Positions 55,392 to 64,000 of a stretch of 64,000 bases of DNA are shown piece after piece. The position numbers were made by a program, and so were the translations under genes. Positions within the stretch are counted from its first letter, which is position 1. Every line of letters begins with the position of its first letter. Location: NCBI GenBank assembly GCA_051201675.1, contig CP179212.1, positions 2,170,001-2,234,000 of the forward strand. The letters run 5' to 3'. The notes under the pieces are model-generated. The model did not search any database, was not told where the DNA came from, and worked only from the letters and a program-made list of their open reading frames with translations. This DNA comes from HTCC2207 sp002685195 (GTDB taxonomy: Bacteria; Pseudomonadota; Gammaproteobacteria; Pseudomonadales; Porticoccaceae).

Positions 55392-55526
55392 TTATCTTTG
55401 TACAAACTTATCTGTAACGGTGCCCCTTAACAACCTATCAAACTCGGTTTATCTTGCTTTTAATGAGTTTCGACCTGAAAATGGATCCTTAGAAGTAGTG
55501 ATAATCACCCATTCAAAGAGTTAACC

Positions 55527-56465
55527 ATGTCTATTCAGTGGTATCCAGGTCACATGCGCAAGGCCAGTAACGAAATGATTGAGACCCTGCCCTTGGTTAA
55601 TGTCGTTGTTGAAGTATTGGATGCACGGATTCCTTTCAGTAGCTCAAACCCATTTATTCAAAGCCTGACTACTGAAAAACCTCACATTAAATTGCTCAAC
55701 AAGACCGATTTAGGTGATCCTGAAATCACAAAACAATGGCAGGATTATTTTGAGCAACAGGCTAACACTAAGACCCTAGCGTTGGATCTAAAAAATCACG
55801 ACCCAAGCAAGCAAATCATTGATCTAATTAATAAGCTCAGCCCCCAAAAAGAAGGCCGCAACACCCTTGTCATGGTGACCGGTATACCAAATGTCGGTAA
55901 GTCTTCTTTAATTAATTGCCTAGCTGGCAAGCACATCACCAAAACGGGTGACGAACCAGCAATTACCAAAGGTCAGCAAAAGATCAATCTGCGTAATGGG
56001 ATTATGCTACTTGATACCCCGGGGATACTTTGGCCTAAAATTGAGAACCCGGAAGGCAGCTACCGCCTAGCTACCACCGGTGCTATTAAAGATACCGCAG
56101 TGAGCTATGAAGATTTAGCTTTTTTTGCCGCTGAGTTTTTACTTAAAAAATACCCCCAGCGACTAACAGAGCGATTCAATATTGATCAGCTGCCTCAAAC
56201 CGCAATTGAGCTGCTAGAGATAATTGGCAGCCAAAGAGGATGTCTGAGAGCTGGTGGCCGTGTTGATTTAGAAAGAGTCTCAACAATCTTTGTTAACGAA
56301 TTACGAGCAGGGTTATTTGGCCCCCTAGGTTTTGAAACTCCTGAGGTAATTGAGGCTGAAATGAAACAAGTAGCTATTATGAAGGCTGAAAAAGAAGAGC
56401 GTGAGAAGTTGCGTTTGGAGAAGGCAGCAGCACGTCGCCGAAAAGCCAAGTCAAACCGCAAATAG
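55527..56465 (+). CDS. ylqF: Ribosome biogenesis GTPase YlqF/RbgA
   Basis: Circularly permuted GTPase acting in large-subunit assembly. The 312 residues start MSIQWYPGHMRKA, the YlqF hallmark. The GTP motifs are in permuted order: G4 NKTD (~58-61), G1 GIPNVGKSSL (~120-129), G3 DTPGI (~165-169). A basic tail KAAARRRKAKSNRK ends the protein. It converges on the flavoprotein gene with two bases between stops. Confidence 0.93.
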   Translation: MSIQWYPGHMRKASNEMIETLPLVNVVVEVLDARIPFSSSNPFIQSLTTEKPHIKLLNKTDLGDPEITKQWQDYFEQQANTKTLALDLKNHDPSKQIIDLINKLSPQKEGRNTLVMVTGIPNVGKSSLINCLAGKHITKTGDEPAITKGQQKINLRNGIMLLDTPGILWPKIENPEGSYRLATTGAIKDTAVSYEDLAFFAAEFLLKKYPQRLTERFNIDQLPQTAIELLEIIGSQRGCLRAGGRVDLERVSTIFVNELRAGLFGPLGFETPEVIEAEMKQVAIMKAEKEEREKLRLEKAAARRRKAKSNRK

Positions 56466-56467
56466 CC

Positions 56468-57658
56468 CTATACATAGCAGCCTGCCGCGTAACCAGAAGC
56501 CCAGGCCCATTGAAAGTTATAGCCGCCCAGATGACCCGTAACATCTAGCACTTCTCCCACAAAGTAAAGGCCCGATTGGCTTTTACATTCCATGGTCTTA
56601 GAAGAAACATGGTCTGTATCCACCCCGCACAGTGTCACCTCCGCTGTACGATAACCTTCGGTACCAGATGGCTTTAATTGCCAGTTAGATAAATGACCGG
56701 CGAGACTCACCAAAACCGTATTAGGTATTTCTGCAGCCGGCGTTTCAGCATATTGGGGCCAGTAGCGAGATTGCAAAGACTGTGTAAACCCCTTTGATAG
56801 CAAGGGGCCGATTAAATTGCGTAATAAACTTTTAGGATGGGACTGTTTGTACCCGAGTAAGAGTGCCTGGGCATCTTGGTCTGGCAGAAGGTTAATACTA
56901 ATAAATTGCCCCGGCTTCCAATAACTAGAGAGCTGCAGTGCTGCTGGACCACTGATACCCCTATGAGTAAAGAGTAGATTCTCACGAAAGCTCATACCAT
57001 TGACCAACATTTCTACATCTAACGACAGACCTGAGTTGGTCTCGCTAATGTCTTTAACCCAATCACTAAAGGTAAAAGGCACCAAACCTGCACTTCGTGG
57101 CAGTACATTTAAACCAAACTGCTCTGCAATGTCATAGCCAAACCCAGAAGCCCCAAGGGTTGGAATCGACAAACCGCCTGATGCAACAACTAATGACTGA
57201 CAACAAATTTTTTGCCCGGCGACAGAGAGGTTAAAGCCGCCCTCTTCAGTAGGTTCGATTTGACTAACAATCGCTTTAGTTCGAATGACCACCTGTGCTG
57301 CTGCACACTCGTCTAGCAACATTTTAAGAATGTCTTTGGAGGAGTTATCACAAAATAGTTCACCGTGGCTTTTCTCATGGTATGGAATCTGATGATGTTC
57401 AACCAGATCAATAAATTGCCATTGGTTGTAGCGATTTAGCGCAGAAATACAAAAATGCGGATTATTGGACAGGTAATTTTCAGGGGTAATATCCAAATTG
57501 GTGAAATTACATCCGCCGCCCCCTGACATGAGAATTTTTTTACCTACTTTGTTGCTGCTATCAAGCACCAGAACCGAACGCCCTCGATGGCCGGCAGTAA
57601 GGGCACAAAACAATCCCGCTGCTCCACCACCAATAACAATCACATCGTAGTTGTTCAT
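56468..57658 (-). CDS. HI0933-family flavoprotein (YhiN-like)
   Basis: FAD-binding protein of 396 residues, family HI0933, biochemical role unknown. The N-terminus reads DVIVIGGGAAGLFCALTAG, then KVGKKILMSGGGGCNFTN, the family signature, and near the end LYFVGEVLDVTGHLGGYNFQWAWASG. The start overlaps the DUF1415 stop by four bases, so the two are co-transcribed. Confidence 0.92.
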   Translation of the reverse strand: MNNYDVIVIGGGAAGLFCALTAGHRGRSVLVLDSSNKVGKKILMSGGGGCNFTNLDITPENYLSNNPHFCISALNRYNQWQFIDLVEHHQIPYHEKSHGELFCDNSSKDILKMLLDECAAAQVVIRTKAIVSQIEPTEEGGFNLSVAGQKICCQSLVVASGGLSIPTLGASGFGYDIAEQFGLNVLPRSAGLVPFTFSDWVKDISETNSGLSLDVEMLVNGMSFRENLLFTHRGISGPAALQLSSYWKPGQFISINLLPDQDAQALLLGYKQSHPKSLLRNLIGPLLSKGFTQSLQSRYWPQYAETPAAEIPNTVLVSLAGHLSNWQLKPSGTEGYRTAEVTLCGVDTDHVSSKTMECKSQSGLYFVGEVLDVTGHLGGYNFQWAWASGYAAGCYV

Positions 57659-58224
57659 GTGGTTTTATTACCTAAAATCAGCTGCCAACGTCTCTCAATA
57701 GTGTCTCGACCAATCGTTTGGAGCGTTTTAATATTACGAGTAGGGATTTCCTCAGGATTAGCATAATTTTGTAGTGCTGATGCCACCATTTCTTCTCGTA
57801 GAAAATGAATCAATGGATAGGGTGAGCGATTACTAAAATGGCTAGCCGACTCCGCAGGCTCGTCAGCAAATTGGTAGCTTGGATGAAAACTGGCTAACTG
57901 AATAACACCCTCTAAACCAACTTCGCTTAGAAGTTCTTCAGCAAGATCAATTACATCGAGATATTCTTCAAAGTCCTTCAATGCATTGGGGATGACCAAC
58001 AAAGTAGTCGCGATATCTGACTCTAAGGTACTCTGAATAAGATCCAACTCAGACAGAAAAGATTGCATAATCGTGTCAATATCAGTGGCATCGCAGATTT
58101 TTATCCTCAGGCCTTCGGAAGACACCACGGGGGCTGCAAATGGGCATAAATTGAGCCCCACGACAAACTGCTCAAGCCACGCTCGAATTTGCTGTTCTAT
58201 CGACAACCAAGCCAACGCAGCCAT
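57655..58224 (-). CDS. DUF1415 family protein
   Basis: A 189-residue cytoplasmic protein of unknown function. Family features: EQFVVGLNLCPFA near residue 20, FHPSYQFADEPAESASHFSNRSPYP in the middle, and IETIGRD-like TIGRDTIERRW near the end. Coupled by a four-base overlap to the flavoprotein gene downstream. Confidence 0.88.
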   Translation of the reverse strand: MAALAWLSIEQQIRAWLEQFVVGLNLCPFAAPVVSSEGLRIKICDATDIDTIMQSFLSELDLIQSTLESDIATTLLVIPNALKDFEEYLDVIDLAEELLSEVGLEGVIQLASFHPSYQFADEPAESASHFSNRSPYPLIHFLREEMVASALQNYANPEEIPTRNIKTLQTIGRDTIERRWQLILGNKTT

Positions 58225-58540
58225 AGTAATTCCATGTTAAAAACTAAGAGAAGCAGGATACCGATTACTATGATACGGAACAAGGAATGACTTAATGCAC
58301 AAAGAAAAAGGTTGTGGTTAATCAGTCAGCTACTCTTGCAGATATGCGATTTTAGGGTAATTACTCAGACAGGAATTTCGCTCATAATCGCCACTTACCA
58401 AGCAGTATATTTTCGCTTTAAAACTGGCTTAAGTTAATCTGAAAAATAACCCAGTTTTTCCAAAAAAAACTATAAATAGTGCTTTGAAATAATTATTTTT
58501 AAGAGTACATTGGCGACAAATTATTGGAGCCATTTTTGTC
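58225..58540. other. AT-rich gap with promoters for DUF1415 and MFS genes
   Basis: 316 bases between two divergent genes. No coding stretch or repeat stands out. The part nearest the MFS gene is strongly AT-rich (58440-58520), with several weak -10/-35-like boxes but none clearly best; a TTGGAG ribosome site lies just before 58541. Confidence 0.45.
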
Positions 58541-59779
58541 ATGCCCGTTCGTACCGTTGTCGCCATTTGGCCGCTCTTTGCTGGCCTTTCTCTCATTGGG
58601 CTTGCCATTGGCGTGCAAGGCAGCCTATTGGGTGTGCGTGCAGCTATCGAGGGGTTTGATGACTTACTTATTGGGCTCTTAATGTCCTGTTACTTTGCTG
58701 GATTTTTGGCCGGATCGTTACTTACGCCAAAGATGATTCAACGTGTCGGGCATATCCGTATATTCGCTGCATTATCTGCCGTCGCTTCGGTCACTATATT
58801 GGTTCATGCGTTGTTCATTAATCCATGGGCTTGGGCACTAATGCGCTTACTCACAGGTTTTGCGTTCTCAACCATCTATGTGGTGTCTGAAAGCTGGCTA
58901 AATCAATCTTCTACCAACACCAACCGTGGTCAAATTTTATCGGTGTACACCACTATTTTACTTGCCGGAATCTGCGCTGGTCAGTTTATGTTGAATCTTG
59001 CTGACCCCAGTGGATTTACGTTATTTATTCTAATCTCAGTTATGGTTAGTGTTGCGGCTGTTCCTATTTTATTATCTGTAGTTCAGACACCCCCCATTGA
59101 AGAAACAGAGCGAGTCTCCATGAGTCATCTATGGTATCGCACACGAGTGGGTGTTATCGCCATCATAGTGTCCCAGTGGGTTTCGAGCATTCTCTTTAGC
59201 ATGGGGGCTGTCTATGCAACAAAATTAGGCTTTTCCGTTTATCAGGTTGCCAATTTTATGGGCGCGATGATGGCTGGCGGCATGTTCTTGCAGTGGCCGT
59301 TGGGCAAGCTTTCAGACACGATTGACCGCCGATGGGTTATTGGCTTCGCGAGCTTGTCTGCAGTATTTCTTGCCATTGTTATTAGCTTTATGAACGAAGC
59401 ATCAGTCTGGTTATATGGATTAATCTTTCTTTTTGGCGGGTGTTCTCTTTCACTGTACTCAATTGTTGTTGCGTTTACTAACGATCACTTGCGCCCCGCC
59501 GAGATTGTGCCGGCTAGTGGAACTATTATTCTTATCAGTGGTTTGACCTCAATCACAGGCCCAATTACAGCCGTCTTTTGGCTGCAGATATTTGGACTGA
59601 AAAGCTTCTTTGTACTGATTGCCGTCAGTCTTTTGGGGATGGGAGTAATGAGTATCTGGCGTGTGCTTACAATTCCTGCGCTACCTGCTGAATACAAAGT
59701 ACAGAGCACACTTCAAGCAGCGGCAGCACCCGTAGGTACTCTGCTTCACGCGGAGGAAGAGGTTGTTCCAGCCAATTAA
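58541..59779 (+). CDS. MFS transporter (YcaD-like)
   Basis: Major facilitator superfamily permease of 412 residues with twelve predicted membrane segments. Motifs: SLLTPKMIQRVGHIRIF after TM2 and PLGKLSDTIDRRWVIG after TM8, the repeated loop 2-3/8-9 signatures, and MRLLTGFAFSTIYVVSESWLN. The wording is close to YcaD and related small-solute exporters; substrate unknown. It converges with the hemolysin III gene, stops five bases apart. Confidence 0.85.
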   Translation: MPVRTVVAIWPLFAGLSLIGLAIGVQGSLLGVRAAIEGFDDLLIGLLMSCYFAGFLAGSLLTPKMIQRVGHIRIFAALSAVASVTILVHALFINPWAWALMRLLTGFAFSTIYVVSESWLNQSSTNTNRGQILSVYTTILLAGICAGQFMLNLADPSGFTLFILISVMVSVAAVPILLSVVQTPPIEETERVSMSHLWYRTRVGVIAIIVSQWVSSILFSMGAVYATKLGFSVYQVANFMGAMMAGGMFLQWPLGKLSDTIDRRWVIGFASLSAVFLAIVISFMNEASVWLYGLIFLFGGCSLSLYSIVVAFTNDHLRPAEIVPASGTIILISGLTSITGPITAVFWLQIFGLKSFFVLIAVSLLGMGVMSIWRVLTIPALPAEYKVQSTLQAAAAPVGTLLHAEEEVVPAN

Positions 59780-59784
59780 GCTCT

Positions 59785-60426
59785 CTAACGAACATAGCCA
59801 ATGATGGCGATAAAATGGGCTGTGGAGCCAGCCAGTACCGCAAAATGCCAAACACCATGTGCATGTTTTAAGTGCCAGGTTTTATCGATTACATAAAAGA
59901 TAACACCAGAAGTATACGCAATTCCACCGGCTACCAACCAATTAAATCCAACCACATTCATCGCTTCTTTGAGCCCGGAAAAATCTAAAGCGCAGGCCCA
60001 ACCCATAGCTAGATAGATGATTAATTGGGCTACCTTTACTCGGCGACCAGACAAAAATATTTCGCTTAGAATACCAATCAAAGCGAGCGTCCAAATCACA
60101 GCCATGATCCACCAGCCACTGCCATCTCTCATGCTCACCAGCATGAATGGAGTGTAGGTACCCGCTATCAGTAAATAGATAGCAATATGATCAAAGAGCT
60201 GGAATAAACGCTTTAGTCCGGTAGAGCGGAAACTGTGGTACAGGGTGGACATGGTATAGAGCAAAACCAACGACACTCCAAAAATAGTGAAGCTAGAAAT
60301 AATCCAAGGGTCAGCGGTCTGCACACTAACAGTAAGCAGAGAGCCTAATGCGACAAGAGCTAGCGCTGCCCCAATGAGATGGCTAATACTATTAAGTTTT
60401 TCTCCATGGTACATAGTCGTCCTCAA
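59785..60426 (-). CDS. Hemolysin III (HlyIII/YqfA) family membrane protein
   Basis: A 213-residue protein with seven membrane segments, related to eukaryotic PAQR receptors. The metal-site residues are visible: EKLNSISHLIGA near the N-terminus, STLYHSF, FDHIAIYLLIAGTYTPF, and HGVWHFAVLAGSTAHFIAI at the end. Despite the name, its function in most bacteria is not haemolysis. It starts four bases inside the end of the broken hydrolase gene. Confidence 0.9.
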   Translation of the reverse strand: MRTTMYHGEKLNSISHLIGAALALVALGSLLTVSVQTADPWIISSFTIFGVSLVLLYTMSTLYHSFRSTGLKRLFQLFDHIAIYLLIAGTYTPFMLVSMRDGSGWWIMAVIWTLALIGILSEIFLSGRRVKVAQLIIYLAMGWACALDFSGLKEAMNVVGFNWLVAGGIAYTSGVIFYVIDKTWHLKHAHGVWHFAVLAGSTAHFIAIIGYVR

Positions 60427-61360
60427 TCTAGTGCGGGATTCAGAGTGCCCTTGCCATAATCAGCAGTCTTCATATGATCAATCATATAACCTAACATCTT
60501 GGGTAGTACGTCCTTGGGAATGTTATGGCCCATGCCTGGAAAAATTACTAGCTCAGATCCTCTTATAAGCTCAGCTGTATGCTCTCCATGTGCTGGAGGT
60601 ATTAATCCATCGTCTGCACCATGAATAACTAAGGTGTCAACATCGATGGTTTTTACTTCATTCGAACGATCCCCAGTTTTAAATATGGCCATCATTTGCC
60701 TTGGCATAGACTCTGGATAAAATCCACGCTTGCGAATAGCCTCGGCTCGGCTTTCTGAGGTCTCACCTGAGGCTAGATCAGTTAATGCAGTTTCTGCTGC
60801 CTGAGTCGGTGGGGGTAAGTGTTTTGCAAAGGTGGTCGACATAACTGATGTCAGGGTACGCACTCTGTCAGGGTGTTTAGCCGCTAATTGTTGTGCAATC
60901 ATACCTCCCATAGAAAACCCAATCACGTGAGCATCCTCATACCCAACCGCATCGAGAAGCCCAATAGCATCTGCGGTCATATCCTCTAAGGCGTAGGGTG
61001 CATCCACGCGAAAACCCAATTTATCTTTTAACAGTTGCCACCAAATGGTCGGCTGCCCCAATCATCAAATCGGGTCGAGCCTCCAGTATCACGATTATCA
61101 AATATCAAAACCTGGTAGCCTGCCTGCTCAATCCCGCGAACTAAATTATCACCATGAACAAGATGTGAAGCACCTAAACCCATAATCAGTAGAACTTTAG
61201 GGTTATCTCTTACCCCTATTTCTCTGTAAGACATTTCTATGTTATTTGCGACAGCGATTTTGAGTGGATGCTGCTCAATGTAGCTATATGAAGAATCAGC
61301 CTCAACGAGACTTATAAAGCTAACAAGTATTCCAGCAATAATCGTATTTCTTATTCGCAT
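60423..61360 (-). pseudogene. Alpha/beta hydrolase split by one-base frameshift
   Basis: Two overlapping pieces make one hydrolase. Bases 61028-61360 encode a signal peptide and the first strands up to the oxyanion region IMGLGASHLVHG and FDNRDTGGSTRFDDWG. Bases 60423-61061 continue in another frame with QPTIWWQLLKDKLGF, the nucleophile elbow IGFSMGGM and the histidine end GMGHNIP. The joint is a run of four C residues (61056-61059, GGGG on the coding strand); one more G would restore DDWGQPTIWW and a ~310-residue protein. Either a real pseudogene, a slippery site or a sequencing error. Confidence 0.8.
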
Positions 61361-61529
61361 TTTAATTCATCCATTGCGGTGATCTTCTATCGTATTGGAG
61401 ATTATCGCCTCCTAACTTAGCAGTTTCACCTAAAAAAACATTACAGTGCTAAACATACATCATTGGTACGAAGTTCGTCACCTTCAGATCACTCTATTAT
61501 TTCTATTCAATCATTTATGGCGCGAATTT

Positions 61530-61559
61530 GATAATAATAATGATAATGATAATGAGAAC
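61530..61559 (+). promoter_or_regulatory. Fur box upstream of TonB receptor
   Basis: Head-to-tail hexamers GATAAT, AATAAT, GATAAT, GATAAT, then GAGAAC, matching the NATWAT array recognised by the ferric uptake regulator. It lies about 95-120 bases before the receptor ATG. Confidence 0.7.
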
Positions 61560-61651
61560 TAGTTGCATTTGTGTTAATTCTAAGTAAAATACTCCCAACT
61601 TAATCGTCGTAACCTTTTTATTAACCTATTTTTTCTCTTTAAAGGATTAAC

Positions 61652-63847
61652 ATGTTTAAAAACTGCAAACTATTCTCTACATTTTTCGTATTAACCTCAT
61701 TGACAGCCTCTCCCGTCATTTATGCCGATCATGCGGAAAAAGCAGAGTTTTTTGAAGAAATTACTATTATCGGCAATACGGAGAGGGCGCGCATGATGCC
61801 AGGCTCCGCTCACTTTATCTCTGATGATGAATTAGAGGTATTCAACTACGCTGATATTCAGCAAATTTTACGCAAAGTGCCCGGCGTTAATCTGCAGCTA
61901 GAAGATGGTTATGGTTTACGTCCCAATATTGGTATTCGTGGCGTTCAAACCGAACGTAGCAGCCGGATTATGCTTTTGGAAGATGGTGTGCCAATCGCAC
62001 CAGCTCCTTATGCTGCATCAAGCGCCTATTATTTCCCTACTGCCGGTAGGATGTATAGCATGGAAGTACTAAAGGGTCCTGCTGCAATTACCGAGGGGCC
62101 CAACACAATTGGAGGGGCCATCAACATGATTTCCACGCCTATTCCTGAGCAAGCTGAAGGCAAGGTGATTGCTGAGATTGGCGAAGACTCTACAACCAGA
62201 ATACATGCCGTTTTTGGCTCAACAAATAGTTCAGGCTTTGGTTACTTATTAGAAACTCATCAGTGGAAAAGTGACGGATTTCAACAGATTGATGGCGACA
62301 ACGGCAACACTGGGTTAGATATCAAAGACTACACCGTGAAGCTTTCTTATGCCCCCATCGATTCACCCCATGCATTTGAATTGAAATATCAATACGCGGA
62401 TCAAGAGTCTAACCAAAGCTATCTAGGTATTACCGATGAGGATTTTAAGGCCGACCCTTATCGCCGCTATTCTATTTCTCAAAATGACTTGATGCTAACC
62501 GAACATAATCAATTGATCCTGCGCCACGAGTTCTCCATCAGTGAAGATGTCAATATAACAACCACTGCGTACAACAATGATCATGCTAGGAGTTGGTATA
62601 AACTAGACAAGTTAGCAGGAGTTGGTCCAGAAAAAATAATCGCTGACATTAATAAAGGAGCCTCAAAATATTCAGATGCTGAGTTACAGGCTATTTTATT
62701 AGGTGGTGATAGTGCCGCCGGTGATGTTGCTATAAAAGATAATAATCGGGACTACTATTCTAGGGGCATCTCTGTAAAATTTGACTGGGCAGTTGAGTCT
62801 GACGATGTTGTTCACGACATAGAGCTAGGCATTCGATATCATGAAGATGAAGAAGATCGCCTTCAGCGCACAGACAAGTACACGCAGATAGATCAAAGTC
62901 TCTTGCTAGATTCGATCGGTGTAACCGGTGGCAATAAAAACAATCGCGTAGTTCAAGCTGAAGCCCTAGCCATTTATGTTAAAGACAGTATCACCTTTGG
63001 TAAATTTGTTGTCACACCAGGTCTGCGTTTTGAAGATATTGACCTTCTTCGACGAGACTGGTCTGCTCTTCCTCGCAACGCAAGTCCCAGCGTTAAAAGT
63101 AATAGCGTTACAGCTGTTTTACCTAGTATCGGCGTGCTCTACAACGTAAACGATCAACTGTCGCTGTTAGCCGGTGCATACAACGGCTTTGGCTCTCCTA
63201 CCACCAGTGACGGAGTGGAAGAGGAAGATGCCATTAATATTGAATTTGGGGGTCGGTATCAAAAAGATGATCTTTTGTTGGAGTTAATTGCCTTCACTAG
63301 TGACTATGAAAACTTAGTTGGTGAATGTACAGCCTCATCAAGCACAGGAAATTGCGATATAGGTGACCAGTTTAACGGCGGCGAAGCCACAGTTAAGGGA
63401 TTTGAATTCCAACTAGCAAATATCACTCAGCTCACCGACAGTTTAGAGCTTCCTATGTCCCTGACTTATACACACACGGACGCGGAGTTTGACAGCACTT
63501 TTGATAGTGAATTCTTTGGCGATGTAAGCAAAGGTGACCCCATTCCTTATATTCCTAAGAGTCAGTATGCTTTCTCCGTCGGTATTGAAAGTACTACTTT
63601 TCAAGTTAATGCGGTGCTTAACTATGTTGATGCCGTTTGCGTAAAAGCCAGTTGTGGAGACTTCGAGGAAACAAATGAGTCAACATTGTTAGATGTTGTC
63701 GGTAACTATCAAGTCAGTGATGATTTCGCTGTCTATTTAAGAATGGAAAATATCACCGACGAAGCTGATATTGTTGCTCGCCAACCGAAGGGAGCACGTC
63801 CCAATAAAGCGCGCACAGCCACACTTGGGGTTCGCTATACATTTTAA
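61652..63847 (+). CDS. TonB-dependent ferric-chelate receptor, FecA-like
   Basis: Outer-membrane receptor of 731 residues, likely for iron. The signal peptide ends PVIYA (about residue 25); the TonB box region is FFEEITIIGN. The plug shows LRKVPGVNLQLEDGYGLRPNIGIRGVQTERSSRIMLLEDG and VLKGPAAITEGPNTIGGAINM, wording close to FecA-type receptors. The barrel ends LGVRYTF. The Fur box upstream supports iron control. AAAGGA sits seven bases before the ATG and a strong terminator follows, so it is a single-gene unit. Confidence 0.9.
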   Translation: MFKNCKLFSTFFVLTSLTASPVIYADHAEKAEFFEEITIIGNTERARMMPGSAHFISDDELEVFNYADIQQILRKVPGVNLQLEDGYGLRPNIGIRGVQTERSSRIMLLEDGVPIAPAPYAASSAYYFPTAGRMYSMEVLKGPAAITEGPNTIGGAINMISTPIPEQAEGKVIAEIGEDSTTRIHAVFGSTNSSGFGYLLETHQWKSDGFQQIDGDNGNTGLDIKDYTVKLSYAPIDSPHAFELKYQYADQESNQSYLGITDEDFKADPYRRYSISQNDLMLTEHNQLILRHEFSISEDVNITTTAYNNDHARSWYKLDKLAGVGPEKIIADINKGASKYSDAELQAILLGGDSAAGDVAIKDNNRDYYSRGISVKFDWAVESDDVVHDIELGIRYHEDEEDRLQRTDKYTQIDQSLLLDSIGVTGGNKNNRVVQAEALAIYVKDSITFGKFVVTPGLRFEDIDLLRRDWSALPRNASPSVKSNSVTAVLPSIGVLYNVNDQLSLLAGAYNGFGSPTTSDGVEEEDAINIEFGGRYQKDDLLLELIAFTSDYENLVGECTASSSTGNCDIGDQFNGGEATVKGFEFQLANITQLTDSLELPMSLTYTHTDAEFDSTFDSEFFGDVSKGDPIPYIPKSQYAFSVGIESTTFQVNAVLNYVDAVCVKASCGDFEETNESTLLDVVGNYQVSDDFAVYLRMENITDEADIVARQPKGARPNKARTATLGVRYTF

Positions 63848-63874
63848 TTTGACTGTATAAATAGTAAAATTTGA

Positions 63875-63901
63875 GGGAGCCGTTTACGGCTCCCTTTTTT
63901 T
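63875..63901 (+). terminator. Terminator after TonB receptor
   Basis: Perfect eight-base stem GGGAGCCG (63875-63882), loop TTTA, CGGCTCCC (63887-63894), then seven T residues. Confidence 0.9.
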
Positions 63902-63927
63902 ATTCCTGTAAAGGTCGAACACTCTAT

Positions 63928-64000
63928 ATGCAATTAGGCTGGTTTGATAATAATGTGACAGAAATTTCTGCGGGATTTCCAAGCAAAATGGTACTGCTTG
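63928..64000 (+). CDS. Possible start of a further gene, cut by the window edge
   Basis: An open frame from ATG 63928 runs to the right edge (24 codons, MQLGWFDNNVTEISAGFPSK). AAAGG lies 13 bases upstream, further than ideal. It is too short to identify; it may also be chance. Confidence 0.3.
   Translation, partial: MQLGWFDNNVTEISAGFPSKMVLL

Noticed and set aside
1..64000. tRNA, rRNA, CRISPR, insertion sequences or phage genes
   Set aside because: No tRNA-like T-loop consensus, spaced direct repeats, transposase or integrase was recognised; small RNAs cannot be excluded without computation.

Overview
The window looks like a chromosome segment of a marine, light-using gammaproteobacterium, probably close to the SAR92/Porticoccaceae group. 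This is an inference from three things: the gene order glyA-nrdR-ribD-ribE-ribBA-ribH-nusB-thiL-pgpA, a green-type proteorhodopsin with a retinal pathway, and TonB receptors with many lipoproteins. Base composition is moderate and even. I saw no tRNA, rRNA, CRISPR array, insertion sequence, integrase or phage gene.

Layout. (1) 0-8 kb: the end of uppP, queE, an FkbM-type methyltransferase, a small XRE regulator, a fused PyrD-PyrK dihydroorotate dehydrogenase, a DoxX protein, a cis-prenyltransferase, a YegD-like Hsp70 with no canonical start codon, and a one-domain asparaginase. (2) 8-9.6 kb: an ECF sigma factor and ChrR-type zinc anti-sigma pair behind a matching self-promoter; in known systems this pair responds to singlet oxygen. 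(3) 9.6-28 kb, almost all minus strand: a TonB receptor, hisF-ribA, an RND pump with its adaptor, the riboflavin/nusB/thiL/pgpA block, nrdR, a Nudix hydrolase, glyA and rlmD. (4) 28-41 kb, the light region: a short operon (DUF3429, DUF393, SDR) diverging from a DASH-type cryptochrome/photolyase. Then come proteorhodopsin, a terminator, crtE-crtB-crtY-blh-idi, a peroxiredoxin, and a second unit of a 3-hydroxyisobutyryl-CoA hydrolase-like gene, crtI and a CPXCG protein. (5) 41-55.5 kb, an accessory scavenging region: a lipoprotein amidohydrolase, a four-FAS1 lipoprotein with a nested domain, a GH3 glycosidase, an SGNH-like lipoprotein, a Rieske oxygenase/aldehyde dehydrogenase/FAD oxidoreductase locus, and a penicillin-acylase-family lipoprotein. 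(6) 55.5-64 kb: rbgA/ylqF, a HI0933-type flavoprotein, DUF1415, an MFS transporter, a hemolysin III protein, a frameshifted alpha/beta hydrolase, and a Fur-box-controlled TonB receptor.

How it fits together. IPP isomerase, CrtE, CrtB, CrtI, CrtY and Blh form a complete route from IPP/DMAPP (with FPP) to retinal for the rhodopsin. CrtI is displaced about 2.1 kb downstream of idi. A strong hairpin after the rhodopsin gene probably makes the opsin more abundant than the retinal enzymes. The sigma/ChrR pair, DASH protein, carotenoids and peroxiredoxin fit a photo-oxidative defence role, but only the sigma operon itself has a clear matching promoter here. No wholly new multi-gene system is evident. 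The least ordinary items are the PyrD-PyrK fusion, the ATC-start Hsp70, the nested FAS1 lipoprotein, the displaced crtI with an altered CrtE motif, the Rieske/ALDH/FAD amine-like locus, and the single-base frameshift at 61056.
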